From the NCBI GenBank assembly GCA_900762005.1, contig CAAFEV010000166.1:1-29403 (forward strand): DNA of 29,403 nucleotides, read 5' to 3'. A program made the position numbers and the translations under genes. Source of the stretch: an uncultured Oscillospiraceae bacterium. Lineage in GTDB: Bacteria; Bacillota; Clostridia; Oscillospirales; Oscillospiraceae. Below, piece by piece: positions 6,262 through 13,673 of the stretch (the first letter of the stretch is position 1; the number at the start of each line of letters is the position of its first letter). The notes beneath the pieces were generated by a model, which worked only from the letters and a program-made list of their open reading frames with translations, did not search any database and was not told the origin of the DNA.

Positions 6262-8424
6262 TTATTGCGCAGTATCCTCGCCGAAGAGGATGCAGTAATA
6301 ATCGGTTTCCAGCACATTCTGTGAGAAAGCAAATTTGTTGCGTACGATCGCGTTCACGCGCTCATAATACGCCTCATCGACGACATCCTCATAGCCGGGG
6401 AACACAGTGTATTCGTTCCGTGCGGCATTATAGCTCGCTTTGTCGGTTTTCCAGCTTCGCTCCGCCCAGATAACCAGCGGCATTTCCTCAGAAAAAACAT
6501 CGCGCCCGATGAGCAGCCGGGAGTCATAGTCCAGACCGAACAGGTTCGAAACGGTCGGAACAATATCCAAGCTGTAGACAGGGGTATCGACGACAATCGG
6601 CTCGCTGTCCTCCAGACAGCCGCTCCAGATAATCAGCGCGTTATGGTCCTGCTCCCATGGGGTGCGGTAACTGTAGCCGTAAAGCTCCTCCAGTGCGTTC
6701 CGGTAGCCGGGGCTGTCGTTGCTCTCCAGACCGTAGGGATAATGGTCGGCAGTCATGACAATCACCGTATCGTCGGCAATACCCGCCTGCTCCAAACGGT
6801 CAATCAGATACGTCATTGCGTATTCCAGCTCTAAATTGGCGGCGTAATACGCCTTTACACCCTCCGAGACATCGAGCTCCTGCACCGCGTCCCGGTTCTT
6901 CTTGGACATGGCGTTGGCTCCCCAGTAGTAGTTCGCGTGGCCGCTGACGGTCATATAATAGATGCTGAACGGCTGCTTGCCGATATAGTCGTCCACCGTT
7001 GCCTGCATCAGCTCTACATCGCTCTCCGGCCATTGCGGCACAATTTTATCCTCTAAACCGTTGCCGATGCCGAGGTATTCACTGTAGCCCATGTTCCGGT
7101 GCGTTCGGTCGCGCATATAGTAATCATACGTGTGATTGTGGTAGGCAAAGGAGGTGTAGGACAGCCGTTGAAGCTGGTTTCCAAGTGTGAAATAGAGGTT
7201 TTTGCCCGGGGTGGCGCGCATACTTCCGACACCATCGGTCGGAATGAGTCCCGTTAATACCGAGTATTCTCCCGTGGAGGTGCTGCCGCCCCACGCGGGC
7301 TGATAAAAGTCGGTGAAGTTGATGCCCTTTGTGGCAAGACGGTAGAGTGTCGGAGTCAAATCCTCGTCTATCAGCTCCCGGCTGAACGCTTCGGCAGTGA
7401 TTAAAATCAGATTTTTTCCCGCAAACAGTCCCGTGTACTCGTTCTGCCGCGAAATAGTGAGCGAGGCGAGATAGCTGTGGATTGCGGCAACCGTCTCGTC
7501 AGGCTCTGCCGCCGCCAGGGCGGAAAAGTCAAGTTCCATGCGGTTGTAACCATATTCGGGCGGCGGTGGCGGAAGGGGCTGCGTTGTCTGTCCTGCCGGT
7601 AGTGCGGGTACGGTTGTCGGCGGCAGCGTGGCTGCCGGCTCCTGCGGAACCGGAATGAATTGCGTGCTTTCCGGATTTCCGCAGTATGCGTACTGTAAGT
7701 CCAGCCGTGTTCCCGTGAGCAGTCCGAAGGTGCTGACTGCAAGGTCATAGTCATAGGTTGCGGCATAGCGGCTTTTCGCCGTTTCATTCGTCATCACAGC
7801 AAGATAGCCGCCAAGGAAGCCCAGGACGGCAAGCGCAGCGGCTATGGCACGCTTCAAAGCGGTTGAACGCGCTGCGGACACCAGACGGAGCCGGTAGAGC
7901 AGCGGCAACAGCAGCAGCGGCAGGAAAAAGAGCAGAAGCATTCCGAAGCCGCGCAGAACCAGCTCGACAATGACATCCATGAAATCGTCAGCGACACCGC
8001 CCGCGCCCGCCGTCAGTGAGGAGATGCTCATGTAATTGGAAAAATAGGCATTGCAAAAATACTGCACGCAGAAGAAAACCGAAAGCGGGAGCAGCAGAAT
8101 CGCCGTAAGCATACAGTTGACCCATTCCCGCTTGCAAATGCCGCAAAGCAGCGAAAGCAGCAGCGCAAACGAGCCGTCAAACAGCACGAAACAGAGCACC
8201 GTGGTAAGCGTCAGCGGCATTGTGCCGCCGAGCAGCAGCGTCAGCTCCATTTCCAATACGCCGAGCACCATATAAATCGGCAGGGGTAATCCTCTGCGCC
8301 GCTTTTCCGCCGGAGCGGCGGGAGCGGACGGTGCTTCGGGTGCCGCACTGGCGGGGGTCATATCTTCGGCATCGGGCGGCGCGGGCTGCAGCACGATATC
8401 TTTCTTTTCTTCTTGGGTGTCCAT
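6262..8424 (-). CDS. LTA synthase family phosphoglycerol transferase (sulfatase fold)
   Basis: LtaS-type enzymes move phosphoglycerol units onto surface polymers on the outer membrane face. The N-terminal part has about five membrane segments (roughly residues 48-215 of 720). A proline/threonine-rich linker near residues 270-295 includes PLPPPPPEYGY, and then comes an extracellular sulfatase-fold domain. Metal and catalytic residues are visible: E345 in ITAEAFS, T382 in GGSTSTGEYS (aligning with the catalytic threonine of LtaS) and D560-H561 in MTADHYPYG. The frame is also open to GTG 8451; I prefer ATG 8424, but neither has a strong ribosome binding site. It could equally be an LtaS-like enzyme acting on another glycopolymer. 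No clear promoter was found upstream. Confidence 0.9.
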   Translation of the reverse strand: MDTQEEKKDIVLQPAPPDAEDMTPASAAPEAPSAPAAPAEKRRRGLPLPIYMVLGVLEMELTLLLGGTMPLTLTTVLCFVLFDGSFALLLSLLCGICKREWVNCMLTAILLLPLSVFFCVQYFCNAYFSNYMSISSLTAGAGGVADDFMDVIVELVLRGFGMLLLFFLPLLLLPLLYRLRLVSAARSTALKRAIAAALAVLGFLGGYLAVMTNETAKSRYAATYDYDLAVSTFGLLTGTRLDLQYAYCGNPESTQFIPVPQEPAATLPPTTVPALPAGQTTQPLPPPPPEYGYNRMELDFSALAAAEPDETVAAIHSYLASLTISRQNEYTGLFAGKNLILITAEAFSRELIDEDLTPTLYRLATKGINFTDFYQPAWGGSTSTGEYSVLTGLIPTDGVGSMRATPGKNLYFTLGNQLQRLSYTSFAYHNHTYDYYMRDRTHRNMGYSEYLGIGNGLEDKIVPQWPESDVELMQATVDDYIGKQPFSIYYMTVSGHANYYWGANAMSKKNRDAVQELDVSEGVKAYYAANLELEYAMTYLIDRLEQAGIADDTVIVMTADHYPYGLESNDSPGYRNALEELYGYSYRTPWEQDHNALIIWSGCLEDSEPIVVDTPVYSLDIVPTVSNLFGLDYDSRLLIGRDVFSEEMPLVIWAERSWKTDKASYNAARNEYTVFPGYEDVVDEAYYERVNAIVRNKFAFSQNVLETDYYCILFGEDTAQ

Positions 8425-8483
8425 AGCAGAACGCCTGCCTTTCCACTTCACTTTGCGCGGGTTGTTGATATCCGCGTATTTTT

Positions 8484-8516
8484 GCCGTTCTCGCCGTAAG
8501 CAGTGACGGGAACGGC
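8484..8516. repeat. Inverted repeat / hairpin upstream of the LtaS-like gene
   Basis: GCCGTTC (8484-8490) and GAACGGC (8510-8516) enclose CCGT/ACGG (8494-8497, 8506-8509), giving an 11-base-pair stem with a 3-base bulge and an 8-base loop. It lies between a larger palindrome and the LtaS-like start. It has no T tract on the side needed for termination in either direction. Confidence 0.5.
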
Positions 8517-8517
8517 A

Positions 8518-8558
8518 CAGCTTGTCAAAAAAGTCAACATGGCTTTTTTGACAAGCTG
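8518..8558 (-). terminator. Perfect 16-bp inverted repeat, probable terminator of the pepF operon
   Basis: CAGCTTGTCAAAAAAG (8518-8533) and CTTTTTTGACAAGCTG (8543-8558) are exact reverse complements around a 9-base spacer, just after the stop of the second acetyltransferase (8564). The T run is inside the stem, not after it. On the minus strand a smaller stem GTCAA/TTGAC followed by six T residues can form instead. I call it a terminator from its position. Confidence 0.55.
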
Positions 8559-8563
8559 ATTCT

Positions 8564-9238
8564 TCAATAGACCCAGATGGCGGGCAGTGCTGCCTTCGTC
8601 ATACCCAGCTTCATTTGCAGCCGCTCGGAGCTCTCGTTGCCCTCGTACACCTGACCGAAGGGCAGATAACCGTGGCGCAGATGCCACGCGATGAGATACG
8701 CCTCCAGTGCGTAGCCGTAGCCCTTTCTGCGGTATTGCGGAAGTACTTCCAGCAGCCCCATGCTGCCCTCGGTATGCAGCCCGGCAAAACCTGCCAACGC
8801 ACCGTTTTCATAGATGCCCCAGAGCCGGCGCGCAGCAATTCGGTCCTGTAGATAGCCCAGTGAATCATCCATCAGATGATAATACTTTGCCGCCTCGGGT
8901 GCTTCCTCCGGCTTCACGCGGTGAATGTCGTATTCCCCTGTCTTCGGGGGCGTTTTTTTGCAGTAAACCCATTGGGAGCAGGGATCTTTTACCTGCAAGC
9001 CGTAACGCCCGGCAAGCGTCTGTGCAACCTCCATGCTTTTTACGGAGAATTGATCGAGGTTATCCTGCTCTAATTTTTCCAGCTTGCGGCAGAGCTTTTC
9101 TCCGTCCATATAATCCGTGATTATCGTGCCGTCCTTATCACCGCGGACGATGGTTCCCTCATTGCTGCTTTCCAGCAGCGTACCACCGCCACGCCATAAC
9201 AATTCACGCAGGTCGGCGCAATCGATCTCTTTTTGCAT
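8564..9238 (-). CDS. GNAT family N-acetyltransferase
   Basis: The 224-residue product has an N-terminal region of about 105 residues without a recognised motif and a C-terminal GNAT domain of the FR47-like kind. The acetyl-CoA loop is VLPQYRRKGYG (residues 165-175), preceded by a conserved GLHTEGSMGLLEV strand and followed by GNESSERLQMKLGM, where N and the Kxx(L/G)F-like end are typical of motif B. ATG 9238 has AAGGA upstream and starts 6 bases after the small gene 9245-9517, so it is the third gene of the pepF operon. The substrate is unknown. The long N-terminal half may carry a second, degenerate acetyltransferase fold, but that is a guess. Confidence 0.88.
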   Translation of the reverse strand: MQKEIDCADLRELLWRGGGTLLESSNEGTIVRGDKDGTIITDYMDGEKLCRKLEKLEQDNLDQFSVKSMEVAQTLAGRYGLQVKDPCSQWVYCKKTPPKTGEYDIHRVKPEEAPEAAKYYHLMDDSLGYLQDRIAARRLWGIYENGALAGFAGLHTEGSMGLLEVLPQYRRKGYGYALEAYLIAWHLRHGYLPFGQVYEGNESSERLQMKLGMTKAALPAIWVY

Positions 9239-9244
9239 TTGTCT

Positions 9245-9517
9245 CTATCCTTTTCTGTAAGATACCAACCAGTTTTTAATTTCCCTAAGCCCCTCCTCAG
9301 ACATCGGAAAGGTGCGCGATTGCTCGACCTGACTGAGCTCATAGCACAGCTCGCCGTGCCATAGCTCCGCCGTTATCGAGCTGGCTGACAGGTCGACCTC
9401 CTTCGGATTTGCCATAATCACACGCGGCGCAATCCGAAAGCGGAGCTTGCCGCTGCTGCCGGTAAAAATGTTATTGTTTTCAAAGGCATGCAGCGTCGGC
9501 AGGAAGATGTCCGTCAT
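9245..9517 (-). CDS. Conserved-looking hypothetical protein (90 residues)
   Basis: I do not know a function. The 90-residue product begins MTDIFLPTLHAFENNNIF, contains a short hydrophobic-basic stretch (LRFRIAPRVIM), then an ITAELWHGELCYELS segment and ends in an amphipathic helix (EEGLREIKNWLVSYRKG). There is no signal peptide or membrane helix, and one cysteine. I recall similar small proteins in other Oscillospirales genomes, without an assigned role. It lies 3 bases after pepF and 6 bases before an acetyltransferase gene, so all three should be co-transcribed. The real coding status is supported by this tight spacing and by protein-like composition. Confidence 0.8.
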   Translation of the reverse strand: MTDIFLPTLHAFENNNIFTGSSGKLRFRIAPRVIMANPKEVDLSASSITAELWHGELCYELSQVEQSRTFPMSEEGLREIKNWLVSYRKG

Positions 9518-9520
9518 GAC

Positions 9521-11326
9521 TCATTCCCGCATGAGCTGCTCCATCTCGTCAAGCAGCTCGCTGAAGAGCGAAAGCGCATCCTCTACCGGCTTTGTTGTGC
9601 TCATATCCACACCCGCGCCCTTGAGTAAATCAACCGGGCTCTTGCTGCGTCCGCCGGACAGGAACCCGAGATAATCCTTGACCGCAGACTCGCCCTCGCG
9701 CAGAATGCGGCGGGAAAGGGCAATCGCAGCGGCGTAGCCAGTGGCATACTGGAACACATAATAGTTATAATAGAAGTGCGGGATGCGCATCCACTCCATG
9801 TCAATCTCATCGTCAAGCACAATGTCCTCGCCGAAATACAGGCGGTTTAAGCGGCGGTACTCGGCATTGAGCACATCGGGCGTGAGACTCTCGCCGTCCT
9901 GCGCCAGCTTGCCGATGTTCAGCTCAAATTCGGCAAACATCGTCTGGCGATAGAGCGTTGTACGGAACTGCTCTAAGAAATGATTGATTAAATAGGCACG
10001 CTCTTTTTTATCGGTGGTCTTGCCGAGCAGATATTCCATCAGCAGGGCTTCGTTGCAGGTGGAGGCGACCTCCGCGACAAAAATCACATACTCCGCGTCC
10101 AAAGGCTCCTGCGTTTTATTCGACAGATAAGAGTGCATCGCATGACCCATTTCATGCGCAAGGGTGAACTGGCTGTCCAGCGTGCCCGTGAAGTTGAGCA
10201 GGACAAACGGATGCACCTGCGCTCCGGCGGAATAGGCTCCGGAGCGTTTGCCGACGTTTTCGTAAATATCAATCCATCGGCTGTCAAAGCCCTGCTTCAG
10301 AATTTTGCGGTAGTCCTCGCCGAGCGGCGCAAGGGCATCATAGACCGTCTGCTTCGCCTCGTCGATGCTCGCCTTTTTTTCAACCCCCGTTAAAAGCGGC
10401 GTGTACAGGTCGTACATATGCAGCTCGTCTACGCCGAGCAGCTTTTTGCGCAGCGCAACATAGCGGTACATTTTATCCATGTTCCCGTGCACGGCTTCAA
10501 TCAGGTTCGTATAGACCGCGGCGGGGACATTGGTGACATCGAGCGCGGCTTCCATGGCGGAGTTGTATTTCCTCGCCTGGGCAAAGAACTGCAGCTGCTT
10601 GACCTGCGCCGCAAGCACGGCGGAAATCATGTTTTTATTCGCGCCGAAGGTGTGGTAGAGGTTCTCAAACGCGCTTTTGCGCAGAGCACGGTCGCTGCTC
10701 TCCATATAGGAAATATAGGTGCCCTGAGAGAGCGGATGCTTCTTGCCCTTGCTGTCTGTAACGTCCGGGAAGGTGAGGTCGGCATCGGTAAACATTCCGT
10801 AAATTGTCTCAGGACTGCCCGCCATATCGCCGGCTGCCGCCAGCAGCTTTTCCTCCGCAGGCGTGAGCACATGGGCTTTGAGACGGCGTAAATCGTCCAG
10901 ATAACGGCGGTATTTTTCCAGCTCGGGGCATTCGGCATAAAAAGCGGTGAGAGTTTCGTCCGCAATCGCCATGATTTCCGGCGATGCAAAGCTGGAGGCG
11001 GCGTTCAGCTCTACGTAGGCACTCATCATTCTGCCGACCATGGACTGATACTTCGCGTCTCTCGCGTCCTCGTCGGAACGGCGCATGGCATAGTTGCCGA
11101 GTGCATCGGCAAGCACAGCCGTTTCCTCCTCAAGCCGCAGGTAAGAGAGCAGCTGCTTTGCACTGCTGCCCAGCGTCCCGGCATATGCCGCATAGGCCGG
11201 AAGAATCGTTTTTGCTTTTTTTAAATCCTCCTCCCACAGCTCGTCTGTGGCGTAAATATCGTTGATTGCCCATTTGTCCTGCTCGCGGATTTCACTGCGC
11301 TCCGGAATTTTTTTCGTTTTTGCCAT
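9521..11326 (-). CDS. pepF: Oligoendopeptidase F (M3 family metallopeptidase)
   Basis: PepF is a cytosolic zinc peptidase that degrades oligopeptides. The 601-residue product has the usual family length. The zinc motif is LAHEMGHAMHS with H391-E392-x-x-H395, and the downstream metal ligand lies in FVAEVASTCNEALLMEYLL. The N-terminal half is the helical PepF domain, and the C-terminal IPHFYYNYYVFQYATG block is typical. ATG 11326 has AGGAGG 8 bases upstream and a good sigma-A promoter behind it. The gene opens an operon with the 90-residue protein and a GNAT enzyme. It is divergent from the lipoprotein gene. Confidence 0.96.
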   Translation of the reverse strand: MAKTKKIPERSEIREQDKWAINDIYATDELWEEDLKKAKTILPAYAAYAGTLGSSAKQLLSYLRLEEETAVLADALGNYAMRRSDEDARDAKYQSMVGRMMSAYVELNAASSFASPEIMAIADETLTAFYAECPELEKYRRYLDDLRRLKAHVLTPAEEKLLAAAGDMAGSPETIYGMFTDADLTFPDVTDSKGKKHPLSQGTYISYMESSDRALRKSAFENLYHTFGANKNMISAVLAAQVKQLQFFAQARKYNSAMEAALDVTNVPAAVYTNLIEAVHGNMDKMYRYVALRKKLLGVDELHMYDLYTPLLTGVEKKASIDEAKQTVYDALAPLGEDYRKILKQGFDSRWIDIYENVGKRSGAYSAGAQVHPFVLLNFTGTLDSQFTLAHEMGHAMHSYLSNKTQEPLDAEYVIFVAEVASTCNEALLMEYLLGKTTDKKERAYLINHFLEQFRTTLYRQTMFAEFELNIGKLAQDGESLTPDVLNAEYRRLNRLYFGEDIVLDDEIDMEWMRIPHFYYNYYVFQYATGYAAAIALSRRILREGESAVKDYLGFLSGGRSKSPVDLLKGAGVDMSTTKPVEDALSLFSELLDEMEQLMRE

Positions 11327-11359
11327 TGCATGAACCTCCTTGTTCCTTTATATATCGTT

Positions 11360-11388
11360 ATAATACCACAGATTTTGTAATTTCTCAA
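11360..11388 (-). promoter_or_regulatory. Sigma-A promoter of the pepF operon
   Basis: On the minus strand TTGAGA (11388-11383), a 17-base spacer and TATTAT (11365-11360) each match five of six consensus positions with ideal spacing. Transcription should begin near 11353, about 27 bases before the pepF start. Confidence 0.7.
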
Positions 11389-11460
11389 TATCCCGTTTGT
11401 CGGTTTATTTCTTTTTTTCTGTGGCATACTATGCCTGCAAAAACAAACAGGAGGCATCAT

Positions 11461-11772
11461 ATGAAACGTATTTTAATTCTTGCAACAGTGTTGAGTCTGC
11501 TTGTGTGTCTGCTCGGCGGCTGCACGGACGGCAATGTGGACGACAAGGACGGCATCATGGAGGAAACCGAAGGCACCACTACCCGCACCCCTGCGACAAC
11601 ACAGCGCGAAACCGAGGGCTCGAGCGGCATTACCGACAACGGCGCCAACGGTGACACCGACACCGACAACGGCACGGGCAGCGGCATCGGCGGCGGCAAC
11701 GGTACAAACGGCGAGAGCGAACCCGCAACCCAGACGGACACTGACGCTGCCCGCGGCAGACGCAGCTTTTAG
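11461..11772 (+). CDS. Small secreted lipoprotein, low-complexity tail
   Basis: The 103-residue product starts with a lipoprotein signal peptide: MKR, a hydrophobic core ILILATVLSLLVCL and the lipobox LGGC with the lipidated cysteine at residue 21. The mature part has no recognised fold and is rich in Thr, Asp, Gly and Asn (for example TDNGTGSGIGGGNGTNG), so it is probably disordered and exposed outside the membrane. ATG 11461 has GGAGG 6 bases upstream; longer in-frame starts begin inside the promoter region and would bury the signal peptide. It stands alone between its divergent neighbour pepF and a bidirectional terminator. Function unknown. Confidence 0.85.
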   Translation: MKRILILATVLSLLVCLLGGCTDGNVDDKDGIMEETEGTTTRTPATTQRETEGSSGITDNGANGDTDTDNGTGSGIGGGNGTNGESEPATQTDTDAARGRRSF

Positions 11773-11807
11773 CTTCTGATTATCTTTCGTTCTCATTTGC
11801 GAAAAGA

Positions 11808-11837
11808 ACGCCCCGATTTCGTGAAAAATCGGGGCGT
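11808..11837. terminator. Bidirectional terminator between lipoprotein and sipL-like genes
   Basis: ACGCCCCGATTT (11808-11819) pairs perfectly with AAATCGGGGCGT (11826-11837) over a 6-base loop. It lies between two convergent genes. The minus strand continues TTCTTTTCG and the plus strand CGCTTTGT, so termination is likely stronger for the minus-strand spore gene. Confidence 0.75.
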
Positions 11838-11860
11838 CGCTTTGTCATGTTGTTATTCAA

Positions 11861-13372
11861 TTACATCGGGATGAGCAGCATGGTATTCGCCGGAACCGTT
11901 GTACCCTCGATGGCATTCGCCTCGGCAATGGCCCGCACCGGCGTGCGCAGACTCTTGGCTATCTCCCAGACCTCCTCCTCGCTGTCCGTGCGGCGCAGGA
12001 TGACAGAGGGCTTTCCGTGCCCGGACTCTTCTAACGGCATAATTTCACCGCCGCTGAGAGAACGCAGGTTCTGCTCGGCATAGAACTCCGCCGTCGCCGT
12101 CAGCGGCAAACGCAAATCAATGCCGGCAGAGGACGCACTGCAGAAAATCTCACCGTAGTCCAGGTCCGTGACGGTACAGCCCGCCTGCTCGGACAGCTCG
12201 GAGGAAAGGCTGACGGTGGGACGCAGGGTTTTGCCCTGCAGTGCTCCGTCTGCATCGTAATAAAGCACGTTACAGTTGAGCGGCAGCTCCACGGTGAGCC
12301 TTGCGCCGTCACGCTGCTTGGCCGGCTCCTCGGGATACGCCCACGCATCAAGCACGCTCCGGGCAGGCGTGGGCGCATTCGTCTGCGCGGTCTCGTGGAA
12401 GCTCTGCAAATCCAGCCGGCTTAGCAGCGTCCACTGCTCATACTGCGGCTTCAGCTCCGCATCGGTGCAAAAGGCATCATCAATGACCGCAATGGTCCTT
12501 GCCGCGCTGACCATGCAGAGCGCAATCAGATTCGCCGACAAAAACAGCCGCCTGCATTCAAACTGACTGTCCGGCTCGACCTCGAAGGAATTGAACAGCA
12601 GCGTCGTTTGCAGACTGCCCTCCGGCAGCTCGCTGTCCGTCTCGGCATACTGGGAAAAGGGAATGTGCCAATCATGGCTGTGCAGGCTGTCATCCTCGGC
12701 GGCGTAGAGTACATGGGCGGTGATTTCGCCCTTGAAAACAGCCTTGTCACCGACCAATTTCTGCTCCGTGACCGTAAGCCGCGGCAGACAGCGCAGCAGC
12801 CGCGCAAGCGCAGGCTTGGCGGACGGCAGCTCCAGCTCCTCATTGATGGGGAACCGCTTTTCGCCCAGCTCCTGCGGTAAAATCAGCGGCAGCTCCCGGC
12901 GGCGGAGCTGTAGCTGCTCGGAGGGTTCTTCCAGCGCATGGCAGATGCGCGACTTCTTTACATATGCCGTCAGGTTGCAGACAATGCCCACGCGCAGCAG
13001 CAACTTGCGCGAGTTGAGCATCCTGGCATCCGCGCTGCACACATGGCAGCGGCATACTACCTTTGCCGCTTCCCTGCCCTCCTGCTGCGGCAGCTCCCGG
13101 CGCACGGTAAAGGGAATTTGCGTCTCCAGCCGTTCCACCGAGCCGTTCTCCGTAACAAAAACAATGCCGCAGAGCACCGAGCCGATCACCGCCGCCGCCC
13201 CGTCGGAGGACTCTGCGCTGCGCACAAGCACCGTTCCGAAAGCATCGGCAACGCGGTCACAATCGGCAATGCTGTCGGGTACAATCAGCTCGGCAGTCTG
13301 CTCCTGCGTGACGCTTTCGCAAAGCACGCGCTCCATGAACTCCAGACTGTTTTCCTGTAAAATTAGCTCCAT
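11861..13372 (-). CDS. sipL: SipL/SpoVID-like spore morphogenesis protein (SPOCS/DUF3794 + LysM)
   Basis: SipL of Clostridioides difficile has SPOCS-type (DUF3794) sequence and a C-terminal LysM domain that binds SpoIVA to anchor the spore coat. This 503-residue product has the same length and order: repeated beta-rich DUF3794 segments (roughly residues 30-150, 165-290 and 340-440), then a LysM around residues 462-503 with EEVWEIAKSL and the ending NTMLLIPM. No signal peptide or membrane helix is seen, fitting a mother-cell protein. ATG 13372 has AAGGAG 9 bases upstream. It follows a 51-residue membrane ORF and ends at a terminator. The symbol rests on domain order, so orthology is likely but not proven. 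Confidence 0.8.
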   Translation of the reverse strand: MELILQENSLEFMERVLCESVTQEQTAELIVPDSIADCDRVADAFGTVLVRSAESSDGAAAVIGSVLCGIVFVTENGSVERLETQIPFTVRRELPQQEGREAAKVVCRCHVCSADARMLNSRKLLLRVGIVCNLTAYVKKSRICHALEEPSEQLQLRRRELPLILPQELGEKRFPINEELELPSAKPALARLLRCLPRLTVTEQKLVGDKAVFKGEITAHVLYAAEDDSLHSHDWHIPFSQYAETDSELPEGSLQTTLLFNSFEVEPDSQFECRRLFLSANLIALCMVSAARTIAVIDDAFCTDAELKPQYEQWTLLSRLDLQSFHETAQTNAPTPARSVLDAWAYPEEPAKQRDGARLTVELPLNCNVLYYDADGALQGKTLRPTVSLSSELSEQAGCTVTDLDYGEIFCSASSAGIDLRLPLTATAEFYAEQNLRSLSGGEIMPLEESGHGKPSVILRRTDSEEEVWEIAKSLRTPVRAIAEANAIEGTTVPANTMLLIPM

Positions 13373-13402
13373 TGCTTCTCACTCCTTGTTCGTTCTACGC
13401 AT

Positions 13403-13430
13403 TATATATGCGCGGCAGACAAGCTTTAGC
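13403..13430 (-). promoter_or_regulatory. Possible sporulation-sigma promoter of the sipL-like gene
   Basis: On the minus strand CATATATA (13410-13403) resembles the -10 of mother-cell sigma-E promoters, with a weak GCTAAA-type -35 about 14 bases upstream. No sigma-A pair of comparable quality is present. The call is tentative and leans on the expected sporulation timing of the gene. Confidence 0.3.
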
Positions 13431-13445
13431 CCACTTTTTTTCGGA

Positions 13446-13601
13446 TTACGCGCAGGCACGCCGTGCCCAGAGCAGTCCGCCGATGAGCAAGGCAATCCCG
13501 ATGAGTGCCATGGCAAATTCGGAGGAAAACAGCAGCGACAGCAGCAGCCCCGCCCCGCAGGACATCAGGCAGGAACCGAATAATTCATTTTTCTTACACA
13601 T
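13446..13601 (-). CDS. Small membrane protein (51 residues)
   Basis: An ATG at 13601 opens a 51-codon frame ending TAA at 13446. The product starts MCKKNELFGSCLMSCGAGLL, has two hydrophobic segments (about residues 11-25 and 29-45) and ends in ARRACA. A basic N-terminus, three cysteines and glycine/leucine-rich helices look like a real small membrane protein, and I recall similar short proteins in Clostridia. A strong ribosome binding site (AGGGGG, 8 bases upstream) supports translation, but that site is the 3' arm of the rsgA terminator. The gene is expressed either by readthrough or from an unseen promoter. It lies 73 bases ahead of the sipL-like gene. Function unknown. Confidence 0.6.
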   Translation of the reverse strand: MCKKNELFGSCLMSCGAGLLLSLLFSSEFAMALIGIALLIGGLLWARRACA

Positions 13602-13637
13602 AAAAATCGCCCCCTGCAACCGTATGTGCAGAGGGCG
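13602..13637 (-). terminator. Intrinsic terminator of the long operon, after rsgA
   Basis: On the minus strand CGCCCTCTGCA (13637-13627) pairs with TGCAGGGGGCG (13618-13608), with one mismatch and an 8-base loop, followed by ATTTTT. It comes 37 bases after the rsgA stop and ends the long operon. Its 3' arm contains the ribosome binding site of the 51-residue ORF that begins right after the T tract. Confidence 0.75.
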
Positions 13638-13673
13638 GTAATTAGAACGTCTGAAATGGTTCGGGTCAAGCCG

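Noticed and set aside
8425..8451. GTG at 8451 as start of the LtaS-like gene
   Set aside because: No ribosome binding site precedes it; ATG 8424 is better placed, though still weakly supported.
8518..8558. The 16-base-pair inverted repeat as ends of a mobile element
   Set aside because: The arms are only 9 bases apart, no transposase or target duplication is present, and its position after a stop codon fits a terminator better.
12720..13583. 287-codon plus-strand frame opposite the sipL-like gene
   Set aside because: Serine- and arginine-rich translation typical of an antisense frame, no binding site, and it overlaps a well supported spore gene.
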